A stretch of DNA of 64,000 nt from Wallemia ichthyophaga EXF-994 (taxonomy: Eukaryota; Basidiomycota; Wallemiomycetes; Wallemiales; Wallemiaceae), in assembly GCF_000400465.1 (NCBI RefSeq), contig NW_008806274.1, positions 434,001 through 498,000 on the forward strand. The letters run 5' to 3'. The notes under the pieces were generated by a model, which saw only the letters and a list, made by a program, of their open reading frames with translations, ran no database searches and was not told where the DNA came from. The translations under genes were made by a program, and so were the position numbers. Each line of letters opens with the position of its first letter. The stretch's first letter is position 1. This document shows, in pieces, positions 11,450 to 22,907 of the stretch.

Positions 11450-13115
11450 TTACAAATACTCCATCCCCACCCCCAGCTGTATTGGTCGCGTCGTGCTTAC
11501 ATCCGTGGTGGCTGCTATCACTGGTACACCCAGGTTCAACTCCACTCTGATTGGCGTGAACCGATACACCAGCCCAACTCCCACACTCATCGATGGCTTC
11601 AACAGCGCACCCCACAGATCCACATTCTTCAGCGACACCAGCTGCCCTGCATTCACAAACCCTTGGCACTTCAAATTCCACTGTGGTTTCGTAGGGAACG
11701 GTGTTATTACCGAAACTCCCCCGCTGTAGAAGACATCGCCTCCTAGATGGTCCTCTCCATCCCTTGGCCCCATCCTGTTATGTCCGAACATACGCACTGA
11801 CGTTGGTCCACCGAGTCTGAATCGGTCGCTGAACAACTTGGCGTGGGTGTTTTCATCGCTCACACTCCCATCCCCTCCCATCGGCAGAAGGCCACCGGCG
11901 CGGAATGACAAAGCGAGAAAGTTGTTTAACGCGCTATCGATCGGTCTCGCTACATACATCTGCAGCTGCCCCTTGAGGAAACTCACACTACCGCCCAATC
12001 CCGCGTACTCGACGAGGGAATTCACGTAAGCACCTCGCGTCGACATGTGTATATCATCGCGGCTGTCGTGAGTGAATGTGTGTGCGACAGCAGATTTCAC
12101 CGAGGAGCCCGCTGCATCGCGCAGGCTGAGTGAGGCGAGTGGGTGTAAGGAGTGCAAAGATCTCCACGCCGCCTCATACGAGACATGATGAGAACCGTGT
12201 TTCTGAGTGGACTAAAGGGGGCAATGAGTACAATAAACTCCAATGTCACTCCACTCACACTCCATCCACATCGTGCTCCCACTGTGCCCTCCTTAACACC
12301 CGCATACGCTGAATGATCCCGTTCAGCCTGGAAAACCTGTGCATTGAGCTGCGTGTTGGGGGAGGGTGTGCAAATGAACTCGGGCACTGGGGAGGTATAA
12401 GCGAGGTGGAAAGCAGATGTCGTCCGTGTCCCCCAGCTAGCCTGTCCTTCTAAATTCTCCAGGCCACCCAAGAGGTTACGCACGCGTACGCTAACATTCG
12501 CACTTCCTTCTCCACTGCCCACATCTGTGCTCGATTTAGCCCACAATTTGCCACGCTCGCGCACCCCCATTGCTAGATCTACATCACCATGCTGCGCGAG
12601 CACGCTCTGCGCCGGTTCGAGAGCCATCTCAATTCCTGCGAAATGGTCGAAGGCGGTGAGGGTGTGGTGCACATCACGGCTCTTGCGCAGGACGTCTGCG
12701 AGAGTGGAGTTGTGCACGCCATCTGCACCCGCGTCGTTGAGATACGGGCGGAATACCGCAGCGAGGAAGCTAGAACGCAGCGTCGAGCCATTCACCCGTA
12801 CTGCTGATAATCTGGCCGGGGAATCTCTGCTATCTGCCACCTAAGCCGTGCGCGAGTGCATCGGTGAGCTGGGTTCTTCTCCTTCTAACTGCCCTTACTC
12901 ACTATCTCCTCTAGTCGCCGACCAAACGTTTCATACTCGCCGTTCAAACGCCTCTGCTGCATTTCGTTCATCCACACCCGCTTTGCGTGGAGAGTGGGGT
13001 TTGTGCCGTCTTCTTCTCCTCCGCCCCGCGGCTCCTCCTCGCGCGCACTTGTCGTCTCGTAAAATGGCCCGCTTATAGATGGCTTAGCTACTCCGTCCAG
13101 CTCGCTTACGCTCAT
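11450..13115 (-). CDS. SAM50: Mitochondrial outer-membrane assembly protein Sam50/Tob55
   Basis: Exons 13115-12903, 12840-12259 and 12202-11450 give 515 residues. A single POTRA-like segment lies at about residues 70-150 (LSAVRVNGSTLRSSFLAAVFRPYL). The Omp85 beta-barrel follows, seen in the alternating barrel strands and in the conserved C-terminal strands (SDRFRLGGPTSVRMFG, LGGDVFYSGGVSVITPFP, QGFVNAGQL, PIQLGVGMEYL). The RFRLGGP motif corresponds to the VRGF/Y-type loop of Omp85 proteins. Sam50 is the core of the SAM/TOB complex that inserts beta-barrel proteins into the mitochondrial outer membrane. The exon 2/3 junction restores SHHVSYEAAWRSL, which fits the family. Confidence 0.93.
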
Positions 13116-13419
13116 TGGGGTGATCGTCGTTGTGTTTGCGAGTGTTGTGTTGTGTGTTGAGTGGGCGAATATGCATGCTAAAATGAGTTATGTTGCAGAC
13201 AAATCTTATCTTATCTTCTTCTTCGCTTTGTTGCCTCGACACTCCCACTCCCGCCTTTACTCACTCGCCTCCCATCCCTCACCTTCTTCACATCACATCT
13301 GTCTGTATGTATCTTATGGCTACGACACATGACAAATCGCACAAATCCCTTGGATGTATTGCAAAATAAATCATCTTTTCAGTCTTACTTTGTAAGAAGT
13401 ACAAGAAGACAAAAATATT
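13116..13419. other. Intergenic, SAM50 5' side
   Basis: No coding region recognised. Several pyrimidine-rich stretches (CTTATCTTATCTTCTTCTTCG, CACTCCCACTCCCGCC) are present. The run of Ts just below the tRNA 3' end (about 13414-13418 read on the minus strand) is a plausible RNA polymerase III terminator. Confidence 0.5.
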
Positions 13420-13491
13420 TGTGGTTGCCAGGAATCGAACCTGGATCTTACCGGCCACAACGGAACGTGCTAACCATTATACCACAACCAC
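13420..13491 (-). tRNA. tRNA-His (GTG anticodon)
   Basis: Read on the minus strand, the 72 nt fold as acceptor GTGGTTG/CAACCAC with discriminator A, a D-arm with loop AATGGTTA, anticodon loop TTGTGGC (anticodon GTG, histidine), a four-base variable loop AGAT and a perfect T-arm CCAGG/CCTGG around TTCGAAT. The box B promoter GGTTCGAATCC is intact. There is no intron. Two stem positions do not pair as drawn: A-C in the D-stem and T-T in the anticodon stem. A T5 tract follows the 3' end. Eukaryotic tRNA-His receives its extra 5' G after transcription, so its absence from the gene is normal. Confidence 0.9.
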
Positions 13492-13830
13492 TTGATACCG
13501 ATTTCAAGATTTATAAGTATATCTATCTCAAATATAGAAAAAGCAAATTAAATTGCAGCAAAAATTTCTGTTCCCTTATTCTTACCAGCCTCGTTTTAAT
13601 CATTCTCGTATAATTTTCGCAATCAGATTCAAGTTCGAGATGATTTGATAAAAAAAGCGTAAAAAGTGGCATTATTATATCGATTACATTTTGTTAAAAG
13701 GTTTATGTAATAAAAATAGTAAAGTAAAGCATTTCCATTAGCAGCTGCAGCTGCATGCTTTAAATGATTAAGGATAGTTGAACAAAATTCCATATTGTCC
13801 TCAAAAAATCTGTCAGTTTGCTCAAAACGA
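13492..13830. other. Intergenic between tRNA-His and the stomatin-like gene
   Basis: AT-rich. No gene recognised. It must hold the 5' flank of the tRNA and the 3' end of the stomatin-like gene. Confidence 0.5.
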
Positions 13831-14965
13831 CTAAATGTTCTCAAGTGCATGCAGCTGTGCAGTCTGACCGATAGAGTTTTCCTGCTGGTTAGAAGGACCA
13901 GCAGCTGCAGAACCACTGTTCGCGCCATCAGTAATGGTTTGGTTACCGCCCATACCCTGAGTGAGAGACTGGACGCCATCAACGGACATAGGAACGAAGA
14001 TGGTCTTAGCGTTGCTCGTCTTGGCCATATTTTGCAATGCATCGAGATGACGAATACTCATTGCAGCAGGCGATGCAAGCAACTCGGCAGTCTGTTTCAT
14101 CAGCTTGGCTGCTGCAACTTCACCCTTGGCGGCGACCACCTTAGCCTCAGCCTGGCGGGTGGCTCTAGCGGATGCAGCCAACGCAACCTGATCGGAATCG
14201 GACAAATGGACGTCTCTGATCGAGATAGAGACGAGAACACCCCACTCCTGCGTAATGGATGTAACAATCTCCTCGATGTCGCGTGAGATCTGCTCTCTGT
14301 CTTGGATAAGAGATTGCAGAGATCTCGAACCAAGCACGGAGCGGAGAGTAATTTGAGAGCGTTCAATGACTGATGATCTCATATCCTCCACCGCGTACGC
14401 AGCCTTGTAAGGGCTATGAACGCTGTAATAGACGACACCGTCAACTCTAACAGTGACGTTGTCCTTGGTAATGGCGACCTGGTCGCGGATGTTGGCTAGC
14501 TGAGTGCGCACCGAGACTGCCTGAAGATCCTCTGAGCAGAGATTGATCTTGACCAAACCAGGGTCGACGGATTTGTAAAAGGCACCGAAGCGGCTAACGA
14601 GACCGACGGAGCCCTGGTCGACTTCCTTGAAAGGATTTGGGCACGGACAGCAAGGAATGGCACCGAAGAATCTGTGAAGAGAGTAAGTGAAATGCTAGGT
14701 GCACTCCAGCCACCACCACTCACCCGATACACGATCCGAGACCGTTGATGAAGCTGCCGTAGCCCGAGTGCTCGTTACGAGGCACGTCCAGCGTCTGAGC
14801 GTACGATGGCTGCATCTGGTCCTTCTGGAGCGGCTGCACCGAGACTGTGTGGCGTTTGGTCGGTGCAGACGAAGCAGGCGCGGTGGCCGGTGCCTCCTGA
14901 GTTGGCTTGACTGGCTCCTCGATATCGAAATTGGGCTCTGCGTGCTCTGAATTTTGTTCTACCAT
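13831..14965 (-). CDS. Stomatin/prohibitin-family (SPFH) membrane protein
   Basis: Exons 14965-14724 and 14671-13831 give 360 residues. After about 75 hydrophilic residues comes a Gly/Cys-rich hydrophobic hairpin-like segment (GLGSCIGFFGAIPCCPCPNPF). The SPFH domain follows (residues about 95-280), with VDQGSVGLVSRFGAFYKSVDPGL, DNVTVRVDGVVYYSV, AAYAVEDMRSSVIERSQITLRSVLG and DREQISRDIEEIVTSITQEWGV. A charged helix ends the domain (ARATRQAEAKVVAAKGEVAAAK). The palmitoylation-type cysteines and domain order match stomatins/slipins, which oligomerise on membranes and organise lipid microdomains. The target membrane is not evident. It is divergent from ILV3 (223 bp). Confidence 0.88.
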
Positions 14966-15188
14966 TTTATGACAGTGTGTGACAAGAGAGACGACTCGGA
15001 GATTCGAACGCTTGGCAGTTGGCTGGTTGTCATGTGAAACAGTGATTCAGGGAATCGCACTGAGAACTCACAGAAATCAGCTACTGCAGCGTCAAATGAC
15101 CATCGGTGCATCTTTCTAGCGATATTAATAAAGTCGCGTACATGCAGTTGAAGCAAGGTATTCCACCACTCACCCACACATTCCACTA

Positions 15189-17036
15189 ATGAGCGTAAAT
15201 ATGTCAGTTGCGTTTCTAGCCCAGCTCCAGCTCAGCATTAACGACGCAGCAGCCACCAAATCACGCAGACAAGGCCAATACACCCACTCAACAAGCACTC
15301 CTCTACTATCACACAGGATATTTCCCATCTCGGTGCACAGGCCTTTCTCCACGCTATCGGCCTCTCCGAATCTGATCTCGATAAGCCACATGTCGGAATT
15401 CTGACTGTGGGTTTTGACAGCAACCCGTGCAACAACCACCTCAACAGCCTCGGCGAGCATGTCAAGCGATCGCTCTCGAATCACTCTCTCCTCGGTTTTA
15501 TGGCGTCTAGTGTCGGTGTTTCTGACGCCATTACTCAGGGCACGGCCGGGATGCGCTACAGTCTGCCCAGCCGTGACCTGATAGCAGACTCGTTTGAGAT
15601 GATAGTCGAAGCGCAGCACTACGACGCCAGCGTGCTCATCCCCGGCTGCGACAAGAACATGCCCGGTGCAATGATGGCCGCACTACGCTACAACAGACCA
15701 TCCCTCATCGTCTACGGAGGTACCATCAAGCCCGGCACACACCAGATCGACTGCCGCCCCCTCAGCGTTAAGAAGGGTGACCAGAGTAACATCACAGACA
15801 CTTTCGAGGCTTATGGCGCTTATCTCAACGGTAACATCGGCCAGGATGAACTGAAAATTATCAAACAAAACGCTTGCCCCGGTTCGGGATCTTGCGGCGG
15901 ACTGTTTACGGCTAATACCATGTCTAGTATCATCGAAGCTATGGGAATGTGCTTGAGCTACTCAGCTTGCACGCCTGCGGAAACAAGTGAAAAAGTTCAG
16001 GAGTGTCTTAGAATAGGCCCGGTCGTACGTAATCTCCTCGAACAAGATATCAAGCCACGCGATGTAATGACGAGAGAGGCATTTCTAAACGCAATAACCA
16101 TTGTGATGGTGTTGGGTGGCTCTACCAATAGTGTCCTCCATCTCCTCGCAGTAGCAAGAAGTGGAGATGTGCATCTGACAATGCAGGATTTCAGCGACGT
16201 CGCCGCGCGTACACCATTCCTTGCCAACATGAAACCGTCCGGGAGGTATATGATGCAAGACTTGCACCAAGTTGGCGGTATACCAGCTGTATTGAAGTAT
16301 GTCTACGACAACACCACCCTTTTAGATGGAAATTGCTTGACAATCACTGGAAACACGCTCGCTGAGAATCTCTCTAACATTACTATAGATTATGACAAAT
16401 TCCACACCGTTATCCATCCGTTATCGTCGCCCATCAAGGAAACTGGTCATATACGCATCCTTAACGGCACGCTGGCACCTGGAAACGCCGTAGCCAAGAT
16501 CACCGGCAAAGAAGGGCTTCGATTTGAGGGTAAAGCCATGTGTTTCGAGGTAGGTTCGACGGCTGGGCTTTCGTGCACTAGCTGACGCAGACTGATAGGA
16601 AGAAAACGATGTTCTGCGCGCTGTTTCCGAAAAGCGCATCCAGCCAGGCACTGCCGTGATAGTTCGTTACCAGGGTCCGAAAGGCGCGCCAGGGATGCCT
16701 GAGATGTTGACACCGACTGGAGCAATATATGGTGCTGGTCTGAGTCAGTCTACCTGCCTTATCACAGACGGTCGCTTCTCTGGCGCCTCCCATGGCTTCG
16801 TTATCGGTCACGTCGTTCCAGAGGCTTTCAACGGCGGTCCAATCGCACTCGTGCGCGATGGCGATCGCGTCGTTGTGGATGCCGTACATAACACAATTGA
16901 TCTTTGTGTCGATGAAGACGAACTAGCCGCTAGAAAGAAATCATTCTCCCCTCCTCAGCTCAAATACACTTCGGGCGTTCTGTATAAATATGCAAAGACC
17001 GTGGCTGACGCTTCGCATGGGGCTTATACGGATTAA
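15189..17036 (+). CDS. ILV3: Dihydroxy-acid dehydratase Ilv3
   Basis: Predicted exons are 15189-15194 (tentative), 15269-16549 and 16599-17036, giving about 574 residues. Dihydroxy-acid dehydratase makes the 2-keto acids of valine and isoleucine (and pantothenate) by an Fe-S dependent dehydration. Cluster cysteines are visible in SNPCNNHL, PGCDKNMPGAMMAA and CPGSGSCGGLFTANTM. Other family blocks are MRYSLPSRDLIADS, GGSTNSVLHLLAVA, PSGRYMMQDLHQVGG, GAPGMPEMLTPTGAI and TDGRFSGASHGFVIGHV. The reading frame is certain from LNKHSSTITQDISHLGAQAF onward. The start is not: the two-codon first exon (ATGAGC, donor GTAAAT) is the best in-frame solution I found, and it leaves no mitochondrial presequence. 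Confidence 0.92.
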
Positions 17037-17117
17037 AAGGGAAATTAAATGTATTAATGGATATATTGATATTCAAATTTCGCTGTCTCAGCGCTGTTAT
17101 CGCCTTATCTCCCAACA

Positions 17118-17989
17118 ATGATCAGCGACGACGCACATAGCAGTCTCCAAGCGCGGCTGGAGGGGGAGATGGATGCGGTGATAGCGGAGCTGGAGCAAGG
17201 AAAGGAATTTGAGACATATATTAGAGCCCTTTCGCTGCTCACTGATGTTGAGCACCTGCGTAACAATTTCTCACTGGAAATCGACGGACTGCAGACGTTC
17301 AGGGAGTTTCTAAGCAGTACAGAGAAGAAGGTAGGATTCAAATTTGTGCGCGTACGTTTTCGTCTGTATCTGATAATCTTCAGGCGTCGCAGTCAATCAC
17401 ATACCCGTCTCTGCCACCAACCGTAGACGCAGTGCTCGATGTGGACATCCAGCGGAAAGGGCAAATGGAGAAAGAGGCTGATTTTATACCCAAGGATTTG
17501 ACCAAGAGAATGAGCCGAGTAGTCACAGAGGCGACACCAGCAGCATCTACATCGACATCAGCGCACATGCCAGCATCATCACCAGCACCGAATCCTCTAC
17601 ACAATCCTCCACACAAATCACACACGTATGACTACGAGAGAGAACGCGCGCTTTTCGAATCGAAACGGCAAGACAAAGTGACGGACGACTCAACATCCTT
17701 GCGCACATCGCGTGCTGAGCAGGAAGATCTTTCTGAGGAGCTGATAGCGATGACGCGACAGCTGAAGCAGAATGCTCTCGCTTTGTCACAAGGCTTGAGT
17801 AGCGATGTACCCCTTCTCGACCAAGCGGGTACACAACTGCAGGGGAATGCCGATCGCATGTCGACGCAGCGCCGGCAACTTAACGTGTTCTCAGGCAACA
17901 GCAGGGCAACTACCTGTCTCACTTTCACGTCTGTCATCGCCGTATTCATCGCGTGGATTGTGCTTTTCATAGTTATAAAGCTGTCGTGA
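17118..17989 (+). CDS. USE1: Use1-family ER SNARE
   Basis: Exons 17118-17330 and 17384-17989 give 272 residues. A helical N-terminal region is followed by a disordered Ser/Thr/Pro linker. A SNARE-like helix lies at about residues 178-240 (AEQEDLSEELIAMTRQLKQNALALSQGLSSDVPLLDQAG), and a single C-terminal membrane anchor ends the protein (CLTFTSVIAVFIAWIVLFIVIKLS). The EELTxxLxxxxxxLKxN pattern plus the tail anchor are those of Use1. Use1 is the Qc-type SNARE on the ER that works with Sec20, Ufe1 and Sec22 in retrograde Golgi-to-ER fusion. It converges on PIS1. Confidence 0.85.
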
Positions 17990-18085
17990 TAGAGATAAAG
18001 AATGAAAATTTTATTACTAACACGCATAAATACTTGATCCATTAATGCAACTATTGCAACTAATACTACCTATGAATAACCTCCT

Positions 18086-19166
18086 TTACTGTTTCTTCTG
18101 GCGATTGTTAGCTCTCTCGCTCAGGTCAACACCGACTAAAGTCTTCGATGCTTTCCAGAACTGGACAAAGTTGATGATCTGCTTGGTGAAGCAGATCGGG
18201 AAACTGACAATAGCGACAATGTGTGCGAGAGTCATACCAGCAACATAGGCTGACACTCCGTCGAGCAACGCAGCTGAGATTTGTTCCTTGACGAGCGCAG
18301 GTACGACCGCGTGCACAATTTCAGGGCTGATCCCTAATGTTGGTAACTTGCTAGTGTATACGAGATAGAGCGCGACGAAGAAAATTTCATTACCCGCGCA
18401 GAAAATGAAAAGGGTGATCTGCAGCCAAACACGTCAGTATGACGTCATCACTCGACGCATCCACCTACTCTATTATTGTAGTATAACCAGAGGATTTTGG
18501 AGACTTCCGACTGGATAAGCTTGTGCGACGTAGCGCCGGTGACGAGCGACGCGTACATGTGTATGAAGTGCGACGAAAAGTCCAGGGCGATAAGGAACTG
18601 GAAGACGTTGAACCAGTCTGGGTAAGCGGACGAGAGGAAGACCATTAGACAAGTCGTAGAGCATCTTCGGTGATGTTAGCGAGTACTAGGAACACGCTGG
18701 AAACGCGTTCGGCATCATACTAACCTGTCAGTGACCATGTCGAGCACACCGCCGAGCTTCGAAGTCTGGTTGAAAGCTCTCGCAGCCATTCCATCCGCTA
18801 CATCTAGAATAGCGCTGATACAGTACAGTACTGCGCATACCTTGGGATGATTTTTCATGCAATAGACGGCTAACGCAGCAAAGACGATACGCAGGTATCC
18901 TTAGAGGGGAGGAAAGAATATAAGATTGAGCCAAGCTGTATAGCACCGCACCCACCAATCAGATTTGGCACGAACAGATAGATATTCTCCTCTTGTTCAT
19001 TGGCCTGTGCATCGTGAGCAGTGCGCTTACACAACGCCCATATCACAGCACTCACGAGATCAATGGCACCCTGCTGCGTGATTCTCTCGAAGATACTCCT
19101 CGTCTTTCCGCGTGCTGAGTTTTCTGGCAATTTGCTACTTGGTGGCATCTCGTCAACGACCAACAT
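18086..19166 (-). CDS. PIS1: Phosphatidylinositol synthase Pis1
   Basis: Exons 19166-18956, 18899-18725, 18664-18469 and 18418-18086 give 304 residues. The CDP-alcohol phosphatidyltransferase motif D-x2-DG-x2-AR-x8-G-x3-D-x3-D is complete across the exon 2/3 junction as DVADGMAARAFNQTSKLGGVLDMVTDR. Its aspartates bind the metal ions of the reaction CDP-diacylglycerol + inositol to phosphatidylinositol. Several hydrophobic segments follow, as expected for an ER integral membrane enzyme. The N-terminus is a roughly 60-residue hydrophilic extension. A second ATG at 19148 (MPPSSKLPENS) is an equally plausible start. It is divergent from ORC3, with 36 bp between start codons. Confidence 0.92.
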
Positions 19167-19202
19167 CTGCTGGATTTCTGGATTTGGAACTAAATTATAA
19201 AT

Positions 19203-21542
19203 ATGGAATCAGATCGGAGCGTGCGTGTGGATTATCATGGCTCTACACAAATCTTATCTGTTGCAGGCAGTATCTGTCACCCGTCGTAGAAACTCAGCTC
19301 AATCGACTTATCTTCCTTCGTTTGAATGGGATGTGAATGGCGGCTGCGATGGCAGATTGGCAGCCTTTCAGCAATCACGTCAAAGCTTGCATCACAGAGC
19401 GCGCGTGTGTATCGATAGTCTACGCTGATGTATCCCCACTCATATCCGCACAGCAAGTCATGGACACTCTTCTTGAGGGAGTGGCTGATAATGCGCTTTC
19501 CGTGTTGCAAAAATCTCCAGACGTCAATGAAGAAGATGCTATTCCTACGTGTGTGTTGGTTTGTGAGTCATATTGTGTCTTGATAAACGACGCAGTATCA
19601 CTAATTACTAATGCACAGCTCACGAGCCATCCTCCAATATTGTTATTCTGAGGCGACTGGATCAACTCAATCAAAACACTCATTCGCTCCTCACTCTCGA
19701 ACTCGGCTGGCAGGATTTTGGAAGCAATCCGACGCTGCAAAGCGGTGTGAAGAGCATCGTGCTAGGGCTGCTTTCCAAGTACGCAGATGACGATGCTCAT
19801 GTGGGTTGAGTACTTGGCGTACAATCACAATCTTACAGTATAGTAGAAAAGGTATATCAAATCAGCATTGAACAGCACAGATTTCAACACAATACATAAA
19901 TGGTATAAGGATTCGTATATTCAAGACAATCCACCCAAGCTGGTGCTCACTTTACGCGACTTTGAAGCCCTACCTCCACCGATGGTCCAAGATCTTGTCA
20001 GCTTATTGACTCATTATCGCAAGTATATACCCATCAACCTCGTATTATGTATCGATTCCTCTCCAGCTGCTATTTACAGATTGCTTCCGCGGTACACGAT
20101 CATCAAACTCGCTATGACGCAGGTCGCTGCACCGTCAGCTAATACCACCTTTGAAGCCATTATAGGAGAAGTCAGTGGCAATATAGAAAGTATATTTAGT
20201 CTCACACTCTCATTAGCTGTTCTTCTCAACAACCTATAACTCACCCATCACATTAAGCAGTTCTGCGTTCGACGTCTTGTACGATACGTTTAACCACTCG
20301 CATAACTCTTTCGAACATCTACTACACACCCTTGATGTGAGTGGCTGGTAACATTACGTTATTACATACTAAATCACCACTCAGATGCAGCTGCTCGACC
20401 ACTTTTTCCAGCCATACTCCATCTTTTTTGATACAGACGCAGTGTCGGTTGAGAGCATTAAAGATGACAGAGTATGGCGTTATCTGCTCTCTTTACCGTC
20501 GACAATAAGCTATTTGAAACAGGGCAGGGAAGCTGTAGATCGCAAGTTGTGCAATGAGTTGTTGGCCGAGAAGGTGAACAGCGAAGGGTTATTGAAGTCA
20601 CTCCGAAGATTACGCAAGGTGTTTAAGCAGAGTGTTGATGAGGAGAACGACGCTTTCAGAGCATTACAGCATCTACGCTCCTTTATCCACTCGGTCGTAC
20701 CTGATTCCAAAGACTTTCTCCCGAACGCCAAAGCGCAAATGCAGGCCAAGACGCATGGTGATCTTGCCAAAATTGTCGACAAAACACTACAAAGCGTCAG
20801 CTTAATGTCGAAAGCTCAGTTGTACGAGTGGCTCAGTGGATATGCTGATACCAAGTCGTCAATGAAGTCAGATCAGCTAGCAACTAAACAGCTAATGTCA
20901 TTCATGGATAAATTCACCGCACATGGCGAAATCAAGCTAAACACCAACGAGCAAAGCACACGCGATCCAGACTTTGTTGAGTTTACTCAAACGTGTGCGG
21001 AAGAATGGACACAACATTTCATCGTTAATCTGGTCGAAGAGCGTCTAATACCGTTCGAGGAGATATGGCGGGTGGGAGTGAGCAGTGATCTTCAGATGCT
21101 GGTGAATCCATCACCCAGACATGCAATCTTGACGGCTTTGCGTTATCCTCAGAAGTTGTTGGGCCAGCACTACCCAGAGATATCATTGGATGAGGCTATG
21201 TCGAGCGATAACGCACCTGATACGTGCCTCGCGTTTAAGTGCTACATTGAGGCTGCTAGGGTGTTTAATCTGAGCGACTGGTTTAGTGCATTCAAGAGCG
21301 TATTGGAGAGCGGGTCGGATCAGTCGAAAAAGTCGAAGAAGCGCAAGAAGGCTGGTGACGAAGACGAGGAGACTATTCAACTGCAAGCCAGGTTCACACA
21401 GGCAGTAAATGAGCTGGATAGTATGGGATTCGTTAAAAAGGCAAGTGCTAGGAATAGGAACATCGTAGCTAGGACGGTGTTTATGCATGTTGAGGGTGAT
21501 GACGATGAGAAGGGTGTTGGTATGGAAACTATAGCAGAGTAG
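19203..21542 (+). CDS. ORC3: Origin recognition complex subunit 3
   Basis: Seven predicted exons: 19203-19220, 19267-19404, 19454-19562, 19619-19800, 19847-20170, 20217-20336 and 20385-21542, giving 682 residues. Family features are VLQKS before the IPT segment, the Walker-B-like strand KLVLTLRDFEALPPPMVQDLVSLLTHYRKYIPINLVLCI, then ELFFSTTYNSPITLSSSAFDVLYDTFNHSHNSF and the LLDHFFQPYS segment. The C-terminal winged-helix region ends in an acidic tail. Orc3 is part of the ORC ring that marks replication origins and loads MCM2-7. Phases agree at all six junctions. The first two exons are least certain: an alternative in-frame start at 19337 would also join exon 3. Use of the donor at 20171 and acceptor at 20216 was decided by the conserved ELFF block. 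Confidence 0.85.
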
Positions 21543-21781
21543 CAAGAAGGGCTGGCTATTAGGGAAATGATGTATGCATTTATTTATTATGACTGAAATT
21601 TTTCTTGTCTGTTCCTCGTGATTAAGAAAAAGCGATAAAAACATTGGTTTTGTATAATCCAAGGTGCTCATATCCAATCACCGTCTCAATCTCATCAAAT
21701 TTATCATCTCGCAGTTTTGAACCTTATCCCCGTCGTAGCTCGAGCTCGTCTCACGATTGCGATAACTTTGAGAATAGCGAA

Positions 21782-22700
21782 ATGAGTGAACCAGTCAAGC
21801 TTAGAATCACTTGTAAGTAGCGCGTCTATTGCAATTCTCAGCTAATCGGCACAGACAATGATATACACTCCGTGCGTAGAGATAGCGTAGCCAAAATATT
21901 CCGTTGCTGATAGGATGGCGCAGATGATCGGAGAAACAGCCGCAAAGATCAAGGATGACTTGTAGGTGATCATAGTGGGCTGGAACCAGCTAACGGGGAG
22001 CATCGCAGTGATCCTAATATCATGGTGAGATTGTGAGCACACGAGAGTCTACAAGACTGATTGTGGATATAGGTTGCTATCGGTGGCGGGTGAGATTCTT
22101 AAATTTGTCCAATTGGCCCGTATAACTAAAGATCCCCGAAGTGGCTTCTTCCCAGCTCGTGTTCTCCGCACTTTTCTAAAAATCCAGGGCTCAAAGAACA
22201 GTGAGTGGATTGCTGAGTGCTGAATCACATTCTTATTTTTCCCAACAGTCCCAATCCAAGCTATCGGCCTGTCACTCTACGAGGAACTTCCAAACACAAC
22301 AGTCGAGCAAGTGGGCACTGAGGTTATTAGAACGCAGTGGCTTGATTTTTCCACTCTCGGTGAAAAGAGTTTAGTTGGAAAGAGAGTGCTCATCGTCGAT
22401 GAGGTCGACGACACCAGAAAGACTCTCGGTTACGCTGTCAAGGAGCTCCAGAAGGATGTCGAAGAACAGTACAAACTTCTGCCTGCAGACTCGCCTCCTA
22501 CGGAGTTCGCAATCTTCGTTGTGCACAACAAACTCAAGGAGAAAGCTAGCGAGATCCCAACTAACGTCAAGTACTTCCCTGGCGCTGAGATTGACGATCT
22601 CTGGGTTGACTATCCTTGGGAACAGCAGGATATCGTCGAGCATACGCGTCTCGCTGAAGAAGATAAGAAAAAGCACGTCGGTGACGTCAACCGCGAGTAA
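21782..22700 (+). CDS. HPT1: Hypoxanthine/xanthine-guanine phosphoribosyltransferase Hpt1
   Basis: Six predicted exons: 21782-21812, 21855-21902, 21990-22024, 22073-22089, 22142-22200 and 22249-22700, giving 213 residues. The product reads like yeast Hpt1: YNDIHS, VAIGGGGFFPARVLRTFLK, IPIQAIGLSLYEEL, EVIRTQWLDF and the PRPP-binding loop VLIVDEVDDTRKTL, ending with YPWEQQDIVEHTRLAEEDK. It salvages purine bases to nucleotides using PRPP. The 17-nt fourth exon and 35-nt third exon make it the most finely split gene for its size here. Intron 2 (21903-21989, 87 nt, donor GTTGCT) has an unusual donor, so the residues around KIFPNGEHRSDPNIM are the weakest part of the model. Confidence 0.88.
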
Positions 22701-22907
22701 ACCAGGCGAAGCTAGTTGAATGACATGTTATAGATTTGGATTTGTTAGATTTATTTGGATTCTTTTATCGACGTCGCGTGTTCGCTTTACCTGCCTTTCT
22801 TAGTTTTGTTCCTGAGCCCGCCGTAGAGCCCGCCGGAAAATATCAAGTTATATTAAAGTCTGAGTTAGTCCTTGGAATATTATCTCAATAGCTTGCCCAG
22901 ATTTCCA

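Noticed and set aside
11441-12029. Plus-strand frames across the SAM50 3' half
   Set aside because: They overlap a clear SAM50 exon and show no domain.
14999-15035. GATTCGAAC, resembling a reversed tRNA box B
   Set aside because: The flanking bases do not form a T-stem, and no acceptor or anticodon arm can be built around it.
20171-20280. Single intron from 20171 to about 20270 in ORC3
   Set aside because: Phases do not fit. A 46-nt intron (20171-20216) joins the conserved ELFFSTTYNSPITLSSSAFDV block in frame.
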